From: Limimaricola sp964022235
GTDB taxonomy: Bacteria > Pseudomonadota > Alphaproteobacteria > Rhodobacterales > Rhodobacteraceae
NCBI RefSeq assembly: GCF_964022235.1
Contig: NZ_CAXHZL010000004.1
Location: forward strand, 186,001 to 250,000
Length of the DNA: 64,000 nt
Direction: 5' to 3'
Position numbers and translations under genes: made by a program. Under the pieces are notes generated by a model, which saw nothing but the letters and a program-made list of their open reading frames with translations, searched no databases and was not told the origin of the DNA. Positions 40,964-48,799 of this stretch are shown here, piece after piece (position 1 is the first letter of the stretch; every line of letters starts with the position of its first letter).

Positions 40964-42085
40964 TCAGTCCTCCTCGCGCAGCGCCGAGCCTTCGGGCGGG
41001 GCGCGGCGGATGCGGCGCTTGAGATCCATGATGTAGCCGATGATCTCGGCCACCGCCTGCCAATGCTCGGCCGGGATCGCGTCGTCGACCTCGACCGCCG
41101 CATGCAGGGCGCGCGCCAACGGCTTGTTCTCCACGATGGTCACGTCGTTCTCGCGCGCGATCCGGCGGATCTGCGCGGCGATGAGATCGGCCCCCTTGGC
41201 GACACAGACCGGCGCGCGATCGAGCCCCGGCGTGTAGCGCAGCGCCACCGCGTAATGCGTTGGGTTGGTCAGCACCACGGTCGCCTGCGGCACCGCCGTG
41301 GCGATCCGCTGCTGCGAACGCTTGCGGCGGATCTGGGCGCGCTTGCCCTTGATATGCGGGTCGCCTTCGCTGTCCTTGTGCTCGTCGCGGATCTCCTTGA
41401 GGCTCATCCGCTGTTTGCGGATGTAATCCATCCGCTTCCAGATGATGTCGATCAGCGCCACCACCGCGAGAAAGGCGGTGGCCCCGATGAGCATGCGCAC
41501 CACGGCGCCGCGCGCATGCGGCAGGAGCGTCTCGGGCGCAAAGCCCGGCGCCTGCCAGATGTCCATGACCGAAGAGCGCACCGCGAGCAGGGCGATCACC
41601 GTGATCACCGCGACCTTGGCGATGTTCTTGCCGAATTCGACGAAGGCATCGGCCGAGAACATCTTCTTGAAGCCCGAGCCGGGGTTGAGCTTCGACAGCT
41701 TGGGCTTGATCCGTTCCAGCGCCACCACGGTCTGGCCCTGGATCAGCACCCCGAACAGCGCCGCCAGCACCATCACCAGCACCACGGGCGCCAGCGTCGT
41801 CACCACCGTGCCCACGAGGGCCTGCGCCATGCCGCTGACATCGCGCAACCCTGCGGTGCCCGAGCCGATCTCGATGCTGCCCGCGGAATCGAGAAGCCCC
41901 GAAAGATCCCCCGCGAGCCGTGGCAGCAGCGAGGGCAGCAGGTAGAGCGAGATGATGAGCAGCGCGAAGGCGCTCATCATGTTGCCGGTTTCCTTTGAGG
42001 AGGGGACGTCGCCCTTTTCGCGCGCCTTGCGCAGCTTGGACTCGGTCGGCTCTTCGGTCTTGCTGCTCTTGTCTTCGTCCGACAT
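40964..42085 (-). CDS. flhB: Flagellar export substrate-switch protein FlhB
   Basis: Membrane export protein of 373 residues that flips substrate specificity after hook completion. The N-terminal EDKSSKTEEPTESKLRKARE, four membrane helices and the autocleavage motif NPTH (about 274-277, in LTNPTHYAVALRYTP) are present. Last gene of the flgB-to-flhB operon. Confidence 0.97.
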   Translation of the reverse strand: MSDEDKSSKTEEPTESKLRKAREKGDVPSSKETGNMMSAFALLIISLYLLPSLLPRLAGDLSGLLDSAGSIEIGSGTAGLRDVSGMAQALVGTVVTTLAPVVLVMVLAALFGVLIQGQTVVALERIKPKLSKLNPGSGFKKMFSADAFVEFGKNIAKVAVITVIALLAVRSSVMDIWQAPGFAPETLLPHARGAVVRMLIGATAFLAVVALIDIIWKRMDYIRKQRMSLKEIRDEHKDSEGDPHIKGKRAQIRRKRSQQRIATAVPQATVVLTNPTHYAVALRYTPGLDRAPVCVAKGADLIAAQIRRIARENDVTIVENKPLARALHAAVEVDDAIPAEHWQAVAEIIGYIMDLKRRIRRAPPEGSALREED

Positions 42086-42094
42086 CGCGCCCCC

Positions 42095-42850
42095 CTAGAA
42101 GCTGAAGCCCACGAGCCAGTCGCCCAGCGCCTGCACCGTCCCCGATAGCATGGCCGGACCCGCGAGCACGAGGCCCAACAGCCCGGTGGCGATCAGGATC
42201 GGTGCCGCCACGAAGAACACCGGCAGGCTCGGCATCGCGCGGTTGGCTAGCCCCATCCCGAGGTTGAGCACCAGCGACAGCACATAGAAGGGGGCGGCGA
42301 GCGAAACCCCGAGATAAAAGCTCTCGGCCACCGCGCGCACCATCTGCTGCGCCAGATCGCCCAGCATCAACCGACCCGGCGGAAACAGTTCGTAGCTGTC
42401 GAGCAGGGCCATGATCATCACATGGTGCAATTCGGTCGCGAAGATCAGCGCCACACCGGCCATCAGCAGCGCACCGGCGATCAGGGTCGAGCCTTCGAAG
42501 CTGCCCGTTCCGGGAGCGAAAGCGTTGGAGAGACCCGCCACCATGCCGACCTGATAGCCCGCAAATTGCAGCGCCGAGAACAGGATGCGCGCCATGGTGC
42601 CGATCCAGATCCCGATGGTCACCTCAATGGCGAACATCGACAACAAAACCACGGGGGCCGTATCGGCCAGCCCGCCGATTGGCGCCAGCGGGGCGATGGC
42701 CGCGCTGAGGGCGAGGCCGAACAACAGCCGATGCCGGGCCGGTATCGTCTGCTCACCAAACCCCGGCAGGAACATCAGTGCCGCGCCTAGCCGCGCGAAG
42801 ACGAGGCCCGCGACCAACACCTGCGACACGAGAAACTCGGCCAGATCCAA
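42095..42850 (-). CDS. fliR: Flagellar export protein FliR
   Basis: Export-gate membrane protein of 251 residues with six to seven hydrophobic segments. It shows GAALMFLPGFGEQTIPARHR near the N-terminus and GMVAGLSNAFAPGTG in the middle. It follows flhA by three bases and precedes flhB by nine, the usual flhA-fliR-flhB order. Confidence 0.95.
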   Translation of the reverse strand: MDLAEFLVSQVLVAGLVFARLGAALMFLPGFGEQTIPARHRLLFGLALSAAIAPLAPIGGLADTAPVVLLSMFAIEVTIGIWIGTMARILFSALQFAGYQVGMVAGLSNAFAPGTGSFEGSTLIAGALLMAGVALIFATELHHVMIMALLDSYELFPPGRLMLGDLAQQMVRAVAESFYLGVSLAAPFYVLSLVLNLGMGLANRAMPSLPVFFVAAPILIATGLLGLVLAGPAMLSGTVQALGDWLVGFSF

Positions 42851-42853
42851 ACC

Positions 42854-44956
42854 CTAGCCGCCGATGGTGGCGACGGTGCGCAGCGCCGCCTTGCGATGCA
42901 CCTCGTTGTGCGAGATCACCTGCGTCATCGGGCTCACACGTTCGAGCATGGAGCGCACGAAGCTGCGGACCTCGGGGCTGACCATCAGCGCGGGCCATTC
43001 GTCCTGCTGAGCGAAACGCTGGATCTCCTTGCGCGCCTCGAGCACGAACTCCTGCACACGCTGCGGCGACATCAGGAAATTGCGCTCGTCGCCGTTCATC
43101 CGCACCGCGCCGTTGAACTCGGTCTCCCACGACGACGACATGGTGATCACCGGCACGAAGCCCGAAGGGTCGGTCAGCGCGTGGCAGATCTGGTTCGACA
43201 GCCGCCGCCGCACGTGTTCGGTGATCAGCGTGACGGACGAGGTGGTGCGCCCGGCCTCGGCGATCGCCTCGACGATCAGCGGCAGGTTGCGGATCGAGAT
43301 CCGCTCCAGAAGCAGCGCCTGCAGCACGTGCTGCACGAGGATGGTCGGGCTGGTGCCCGAAATTTCGCCCGCGAGCTTCTGATACGGGCGCGGCAGCCCC
43401 TCGATCAGCTCCTGCACCGCGCCATAGGTCAAAAGCTCGGGCATGTGCTGCTTGATGATCTCGGTCAGATGCGTGGTGATGACGCTCTCGGGATCGACCA
43501 CGGTGCAGCCAGCCGCCTCGGCCTCGTCGGCGAGGGCCTGATCGACCCAGACCACCTCGAGCCCGAAGGTCGGGTCCTTGGTGCGCTGGCCCGGCAGCTC
43601 GATCCCTGCCTCGGCGGGGTTGATCACCATCATGCCGGTGGCGCGGATCTCGGAGGTGGCGGCGGCCACGCCCTGCACGGTGATGGCATAGCTATCGGCG
43701 GCGAGGCTCGGGTCGTCCTTGATCCGCACCGAGGGCAGCACGAAGCCGAAATCGCGCGCAAACAGATGGCGCAGGCTCTTGATCTTGCCCGGAAGCGCGG
43801 CGTCGGGGCGGTTGATCAGCGGCACCAGCGCGCCGCCGAGATCGAGCCGCAGGTCGTCGAGCTTCAGCGTCTGCTGAACGTCGTCCTCGGGGTCCTTGGT
43901 CGCGGCCTGCGCGCTCTCGACGGCTTGGACGGCCTCGCGCGCCACCCGCGCCTTGGCCTCGCGGTCCATCACATAGCCCAGACCCGCCATCATCGCCGCG
44001 AGGATGGCAAAGACGGGCAGGGGAAAGCCCGGCAGCAGGCCGATGCCGCACAAAAGCCCGGCGGCCATGTAGAGCGCCTTGGGAAACTTGCCGAGCTGCG
44101 CCAGAACCGCTTCGTTGGCCGCGCCCTCGGTGCCGCCCTTGGTGACGATGAGACCGGCGGCGAGCGAGACGATGAGCGCCGGGATCTGGCTCACCAGACC
44201 GTCGCCGATGGTCAGCGTGGTATAGACGTTGGCGGCCTCGCCGATCGGCAGACCGTGCTGCACGACGCCGATCAGAATGCCGCCGACGATGTTGATCATG
44301 GTGATGATCAGGCCCGCAACGGCGTCGCCGCGCACGAATTTGGACGCACCGTCCATCGCCCCGAAAAACCCGCTCTCGTCCTCGAGTTCCTTGCGGCGCT
44401 TCTTGGCCACGTCCTCGTCGATCAGACCCGCGCCGAGGTCGGCGTCGATCGCCATCTGCTTGCCCGGCATCGCGTCGAGCGAGAAGCGCGCCGCCACCTC
44501 GGCGATGCGGGTCGAGCCCTTGGAGATGACGATGAAGTTGATCACCACGAGGATCGCGAAGATCACGATGCCGATCACGAAGCTACCTGCGACGATGAAG
44601 CGCGAGAAGCCCTCGATCACGCCGCCGGCGGCCCCCGGCCCGGTGTGGCCCTGGCTCAGGATCAGCCGGGTCGAGGCAACGTTGAGCGACAGCCGCAGCA
44701 TGGTGACCACGAGCAGGAGCGTCGGAAAGCTGTTGAAGTCGAGCGGCCGCGGGATCCACAGCGCCACCATCAGGATCAACGCCGAAAGCGCCAGCGACAC
44801 CGCCAGCCCGAGGTCGAGAAGCACCGAAGGCAGCGGCACGAAGAGAACGGCGAGCACCGCCGTGACGCCGAGCGCGAAGCCCACGTCGCGGTTGGCGAGG
44901 CTCATGCTGAGCAGCGCCGACGGGGCCTTGATCTCGGGGGTGGGTTTCTGGCTCAT
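42854..44956 (-). CDS. flhA: Flagellar export gate protein FlhA
   Basis: Main export-gate protein of 700 residues: eight N-terminal membrane helices and a large cytoplasmic domain from about residue 330. Family motifs are FNSFPTLLLVVTMLRLSLNV, the FHIPEP-type loop with ARFSLDAMPGKQMAIDADL, and a C-terminal VLLERISIRNLPLIVEAIAE-like stretch. It is downstream of the transglycosylase gene in the flgB unit. Confidence 0.97.
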   Translation of the reverse strand: MSQKPTPEIKAPSALLSMSLANRDVGFALGVTAVLAVLFVPLPSVLLDLGLAVSLALSALILMVALWIPRPLDFNSFPTLLLVVTMLRLSLNVASTRLILSQGHTGPGAAGGVIEGFSRFIVAGSFVIGIVIFAILVVINFIVISKGSTRIAEVAARFSLDAMPGKQMAIDADLGAGLIDEDVAKKRRKELEDESGFFGAMDGASKFVRGDAVAGLIITMINIVGGILIGVVQHGLPIGEAANVYTTLTIGDGLVSQIPALIVSLAAGLIVTKGGTEGAANEAVLAQLGKFPKALYMAAGLLCGIGLLPGFPLPVFAILAAMMAGLGYVMDREAKARVAREAVQAVESAQAATKDPEDDVQQTLKLDDLRLDLGGALVPLINRPDAALPGKIKSLRHLFARDFGFVLPSVRIKDDPSLAADSYAITVQGVAAATSEIRATGMMVINPAEAGIELPGQRTKDPTFGLEVVWVDQALADEAEAAGCTVVDPESVITTHLTEIIKQHMPELLTYGAVQELIEGLPRPYQKLAGEISGTSPTILVQHVLQALLLERISIRNLPLIVEAIAEAGRTTSSVTLITEHVRRRLSNQICHALTDPSGFVPVITMSSSWETEFNGAVRMNGDERNFLMSPQRVQEFVLEARKEIQRFAQQDEWPALMVSPEVRSFVRSMLERVSPMTQVISHNEVHRKAALRTVATIGG

Positions 44957-44963
44957 GCGCGCC

Positions 44964-45794
44964 TCACGAGGATGGGGTGGTGAGGGACATCACCGGTCTG
45001 AGCGGCGCGTCGCTGTAGATGCCGAACCGCGCACCACTGCCGCCGCCGGTCTGGGCGCCGCCCGCCGACCAGCCACGACGCATCGATCCGGCACCGCGTT
45101 GGCGCGGCGTGGGCGCTGGGGCCAGCACGGGGCCGCCGGAAGCACCGGAAGCACCGGGGGCGGCGATGTCGCGAAATCCCGCGATCCGCTCGTTGGCGAC
45201 CTCGATGTTGCGGCGTAGCGCCGCGAGATAGATGCCTTGTGCCTCGGGGGTGCGCGAATGATAGGCCCCCGCCGCGGCGGTCCAGTCGCCGAACTCATCG
45301 AACAGCCCGCGCAAGAAGCGCGCGGCATAATCGACGTTCTGCGCCGGATCGAATCCCTGTCTGGCATCGGCAAAAGCGTCGGGGTGCCAGCGCAGGTTGA
45401 TCTGCATGCAGCCCACGTCGATGCTTTCGATGCCTGATGCGCGCCGCTCGGCGATCCAGCCCAGCGCCGCGTCGCGGCTCTCGAACAGGCGGCCTTCACC
45501 GGCGGCGTTCACCGCCCAGGGCCAGATCGTGAGATGGCCGCCGCGCGTCACCCCTGCCTCCTGAATGCCGATGGCCAGAAGCAGGTTGCCCGGGATGCGG
45601 TGGCGCAGCTGCGCACGCAGGATCTCGGCCACGCAGACACCGCGTTCGAGCGGGGCGCCGCGCGCGTCGCCACCCGCCACGGCGCGCGAAGCGCCCAGCG
45701 ACTCGCTGCCGCGATAGAAATCGCCCCAGCCGGCGAGGCCGGGCCGGGGCACCAGCGCCGCGACTAGCGACAAGGCAAGCGCGAGGCGTTTCAT
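44964..45794 (-). CDS. Flagellar lytic transglycosylase, SltF-like
   Basis: Periplasmic enzyme of 276 residues that opens the peptidoglycan for the rod. A signal peptide (MKRLALALSLVAALVPRPGL) precedes an SLT fold. The probable catalytic Glu79 lies in LLLAIGIQEAG, and SIDVGCMQINLRWHPDAF and GDWTAAAGAYHSRTPEAQG are family stretches. A disordered Gly/Pro/Ala tail may bind the rod. Rhodobacter sphaeroides has a comparable flagellum-specific SltF, and the local FlgJ lacks its own hydrolase domain. Its start overlaps the fliQ stop (ATGA), and flhA follows by seven bases. Confidence 0.85.
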   Translation of the reverse strand: MKRLALALSLVAALVPRPGLAGWGDFYRGSESLGASRAVAGGDARGAPLERGVCVAEILRAQLRHRIPGNLLLAIGIQEAGVTRGGHLTIWPWAVNAAGEGRLFESRDAALGWIAERRASGIESIDVGCMQINLRWHPDAFADARQGFDPAQNVDYAARFLRGLFDEFGDWTAAAGAYHSRTPEAQGIYLAALRRNIEVANERIAGFRDIAAPGASGASGGPVLAPAPTPRQRGAGSMRRGWSAGGAQTGGGSGARFGIYSDAPLRPVMSLTTPSS

Positions 45795-46060
45795 GCGCCA
45801 CCGCTCGCGATCAGGTCGAACACCCGGTCCGACAATCGCGTCAGCGTGGCATAGATGAAGGGGGTGGCTGCGAGCAGACCGAGAAAGATCGCCGCGATCT
45901 TGGGCACGAAAGTCAGGGTCATTTCCTGAATCTGGGTCAGCGCCTGAAAGAAGGCGATGACAAGGCCGACGCCCAGCGCCAGCGCAAGGATCGGGCCGGA
46001 GCCGATCAGCACCGTGAGGATCGTGTCCGACAGGATATCGTAGGTGTCGCTCTCGTTCAT
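45791..46060 (-). CDS. fliQ: Flagellar export protein FliQ
   Basis: An 89-residue membrane protein with two helices. It has TILTVLIGSGPILALALGVG, then LVIAFFQALTQIQEMTLTFV and a second segment ending FIYATLTRLSDRVFDLI. Exact family length. It lies between fliE and the transglycosylase gene. Confidence 0.96.
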   Translation of the reverse strand: MNESDTYDILSDTILTVLIGSGPILALALGVGLVIAFFQALTQIQEMTLTFVPKIAAIFLGLLAATPFIYATLTRLSDRVFDLIASGGA

Positions 46061-46091
46061 CGCCGCCCCCGCGTCCCCGTCGGTGCCGCGA

Positions 46092-46415
46092 TCAGAGCGG
46101 CATCCGCATGATTTCCTGATAGGCCTCGACGACCTTGTCGCGCATCGAGACCATCATTTTGACGGTGCTTTCCAGCTCGAGCGTCGCTTCGACGACACGC
46201 TGCGTGCCGACCTCGCCCGTCAGGCCCTTCTGCGCGACCGTTTCGGCCTCGCGGATGGTTTCGACCGCGTTGGTGGTGGCGCCGCGCAGCATGTCGGAAA
46301 AGCTTTCGCCCTCGCCGGCTGCTTTGGCGGGGCCGGGAAGGCCCGACAATTCCTGCGAGGACCGGTAGGCACCGCGGACGTTGGAGGTGGAGAGGATCGA
46401 CGAGAACTCGGTCAT
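46092..46415 (-). CDS. fliE: Flagellar MS ring-rod junction protein FliE
   Basis: A 107-residue exported protein joining FliF to the rod. SFSDMLRGATTNAVETIREA (about 39-58) and VEATLELESTVKMMVSMRDK with VVEAYQEIMRMPL at the C-terminus are diagnostic. Next to flgC as usual. Confidence 0.95.
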   Translation of the reverse strand: MTEFSSILSTSNVRGAYRSSQELSGLPGPAKAAGEGESFSDMLRGATTNAVETIREAETVAQKGLTGEVGTQRVVEATLELESTVKMMVSMRDKVVEAYQEIMRMPL

Positions 46416-46424
46416 CGGTCAGCC

Positions 46425-46835
46425 TTATCTGAGAAGGTCGAGCATCTGGGTGCGCATGTCGCGTCCGGCTTCGAACATGTTCATGTTCGCCTCGTAGCTG
46501 CGCGAGGCCTCGCGCATGTTGCCCATTTCGAGGATCGGGTTGACGTTGGGCATCTTGACCATGCCCTTCGCGTCCGCCGCCGGGTGTGCGGGGTCGTGCA
46601 CCAGTGTGAAAGGGGTCTTGTCGCGGCCGATCTGCTCGACCTTGACCATCGAGGCCCCCATGTCGCGGTCGACCATTTCCTCGAAGGAGAGGGTCTTGCG
46701 GCGATAGGGATCGGCGCCCGGCGTGTTGCCGGTCGAGTCGGCGTTGGCGACGTTCTCGGACACGACCTTGAGGCGTTCGCCCTGCGCCCGCATGCCGCTG
46801 GCGGCGATGGCGCTGATCGAGGAAAGCGGATCCAT
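46425..46835 (-). CDS. flgC: Flagellar proximal rod protein FlgC
   Basis: A 136-residue rod subunit with the axial N-terminus SAIAASGMRAQGERLKVVSE, NVANADSTGNTPG, and the C-terminus VNPILEMGNMREASRSYEAN with MNMFEAGRDMRTQML. It follows flgB by 17 bases. Confidence 0.97.
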   Translation of the reverse strand: MDPLSSISAIAASGMRAQGERLKVVSENVANADSTGNTPGADPYRRKTLSFEEMVDRDMGASMVKVEQIGRDKTPFTLVHDPAHPAADAKGMVKMPNVNPILEMGNMREASRSYEANMNMFEAGRDMRTQMLDLLR

Positions 46836-46852
46836 GGCGATCTCCTAAGCGC

Positions 46853-47245
46853 TCAGCGCTGGCCGGTGACGGAAAGGGTGAGCAGGTCGTGGCCCTTGCG
46901 GTAGAGCTGCGCCGCGAGGCGGTAGCTTTCGCTGACCTCCGCGGCCTTCACGGTCTGTTGTTCAAGCACGACGGTGTTGCCGTCGATCGAGCGCTCCCAA
47001 GCGGCGACGTCTGTCATCACCCGCGGGCCGCCGTTGCCGCCGCTGCCGGTGGAGATGTGCCGCGCATTGGTGGTGGCCATGCCGGATTGCGTGCCCGCCA
47101 GCATCGACTCGAACCCAGCCACATCCTTGGCCAGAAAGTCGGGCGTGTTGGCGTTGGCGACGTTCTCGGAGATCACCTTTTGGCGCGCCGCGAGCCAGTC
47201 GAGCCGCTTTGAAGCAAGAGCAAAGAAGGACATGCCGTCGAGCAT
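46853..47245 (-). CDS. flgB: Flagellar proximal rod protein FlgB
   Basis: A 130-residue rod subunit and first gene of the large flgB-to-flhB operon. LDWLAARQKVISENVANANT and the C-terminal VKAAEVSESYRLAAQLYRKG mark the family. The start at 47245 has AAGGAAA eight bases upstream; a much longer in-frame extension is antisense to fliI and not supported. Confidence 0.94.
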   Translation of the reverse strand: MLDGMSFFALASKRLDWLAARQKVISENVANANTPDFLAKDVAGFESMLAGTQSGMATTNARHISTGSGGNGGPRVMTDVAAWERSIDGNTVVLEQQTVKAAEVSESYRLAAQLYRKGHDLLTLSVTGQR

Positions 47246-47291
47246 TTGCGTTTCCTTTCCGGTCGAGCATGGATAGCATGTATAAATTGGC
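47246..47291. promoter_or_regulatory. Divergent promoter region flgB / fliI
   Basis: Only 46 bases separate the divergent starts. CATGGATAG lies at 47268-47276, about equally far from both start codons, followed by CATGTATAAATTGGCATG. Such a placement suits a single operator for both units. Confidence 0.5.
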
Positions 47292-48716
47292 ATGACTACC
47301 GGGGTGAGTTCCATGCAGACCGCATTTTCCGATCTGACGTCGCAACTGCGCAACGCTCCCGAGGCGCGCGTGACCGGCGAAGTGCGCGCGGTGCTGGGTC
47401 TGTCTCTCACGGTAAGCGGGCTCGAGCGCGCGGTGGGCATCGGCGGGCGCTGCACGGTGCATGGGGCGCGCGGAGCGGTTTTGGGCGAAGTCGTGGGCAT
47501 CGACGCGCGCGGCACGCATCTGCTGCCCTTCGGCTCATGGGCGGGGGTGGTGGTGGGCGACAAGGTCGAGAGCAGCCCGCGCGGCGATCTTGTGCGCCCG
47601 GACGCGGCGTGGATCGGCCGGGTGGTCAACGCTCTGGGCGAGCCGCTCGACGGTCGCGGACCTCTGATGGAGGGAGAGGCCCCCCGGATGGTGCGTGCCG
47701 GGCCACCCGCCGCCTTCGCGCGCCGCCGCGTCGGCGCGCGGCTCGACACCGGCATCAAGACGCTCGACGTCTTCGTGCCGCTGTGCCGGGGCCAGCGCAT
47801 GGGCGTCTTCGCGGGCTCCGGCGTCGGCAAATCGACCCTGATGGCAATGCTGGCGCGCGGCGCGCAGGCCGATGTGATCGTCGTGGGGCTGGTGGGCGAG
47901 CGGGGCCGCGAGGTGCAGGACTTCATTCAGGAGGACCTTGGCCCCGACGGCATGGCGCGCTCGGTCATGGTGGTCTCCACCGGTGACGAGCCGCCGCTCA
48001 TGCGCCGTCAGGCCGCCTGGACCGCGACGGCGGTGGCCGAGCATTTCCGCGATCAGGGCCTGCAGGTACTGCTGCTTCTCGACAGCGTCACCCGATTTGC
48101 CATGGCGCAGCGCGAGATCGGGCTGGCGGCCGGTGAGCCGCCGACCGCCAAGGGATACCCGCCCACCGTCTTCGCCGAGCTGCCGCAGCTTCTGGAGCGT
48201 TCCGGTCCCGGAGCCGAAGGGCAGGGCGACATCACCGGGCTCTATACGGTGCTGGTCGACGGCGACGACATGAACGAGCCGGTGGCCGACGCGGTGCGCG
48301 GCGTGCTTGACGGTCACGTGGTGCTCGACCGCGCCATCGCCGAGCAGGGGCGCTTTCCGGCGGTGAATATCCAGAAAAGCATCTCGCGGATGCTGCCGGC
48401 CTGCCATTCGCCCGCCGAATACGCTGTGCTGCAGGCGGCAAGGCGCAGCCTCGCGCGGCACGCCGACATGGAGGAGCTGATCCGCATCGGGGCCTACAAG
48501 GCGGGCTCTGACGAAGAGGTCGACGCCGCGATCCGCTTTGCGGCCCCCGCCGACACCTTCCTGAGCCAGCGCAAGGGCGAGGCGATGGTGGCGGATGAGA
48601 GCTTTGCCGAGATCTACCGGATGCTGAGCGAAGCCGGGATCAACGTGGCCCTGCCCAGATCGCCCGCGCCCCCTGCGCCGTTGCGCCGCGTCGGGCAGGT
48701 GGCCCCGTCCGCCTGA
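47292..48716 (+). CDS. fliI: Flagellum-specific ATPase FliI
   Basis: Cytoplasmic export ATPase of 474 residues, F1-beta-like. Walker A is GVFAGSGVGKSTL (about 173-185), Walker B ends in LLLLDSVTRFAMAQREIGLA (about 259-278), and GEPPTAKGYPPTVFAELPQL follows. FliI normally sits by fliH and fliJ; here it is alone, divergent from flgB. A second ATG 21 bases downstream is also possible as start. Confidence 0.96.
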   Translation: MTTGVSSMQTAFSDLTSQLRNAPEARVTGEVRAVLGLSLTVSGLERAVGIGGRCTVHGARGAVLGEVVGIDARGTHLLPFGSWAGVVVGDKVESSPRGDLVRPDAAWIGRVVNALGEPLDGRGPLMEGEAPRMVRAGPPAAFARRRVGARLDTGIKTLDVFVPLCRGQRMGVFAGSGVGKSTLMAMLARGAQADVIVVGLVGERGREVQDFIQEDLGPDGMARSVMVVSTGDEPPLMRRQAAWTATAVAEHFRDQGLQVLLLLDSVTRFAMAQREIGLAAGEPPTAKGYPPTVFAELPQLLERSGPGAEGQGDITGLYTVLVDGDDMNEPVADAVRGVLDGHVVLDRAIAEQGRFPAVNIQKSISRMLPACHSPAEYAVLQAARRSLARHADMEELIRIGAYKAGSDEEVDAAIRFAAPADTFLSQRKGEAMVADESFAEIYRMLSEAGINVALPRSPAPPAPLRRVGQVAPSA

Positions 48717-48799
48717 GGGGGCTTTCGCGCAGGCGCGCGGGGCGCTAGACCGGTCCGCTCGAAACGGCCCTCCCGGGGCCGTATCCGGCGGAGAACACC

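Noticed and set aside
42896..44983. Very long open frame on the strand opposite flhA, and similar ones opposite fliF, nspC and the 21451 gene
   Set aside because: High GC content keeps antisense frames open. They show Arg/His/Gly-rich, non-conserved sequence, whereas the opposite strand encodes clear family proteins.
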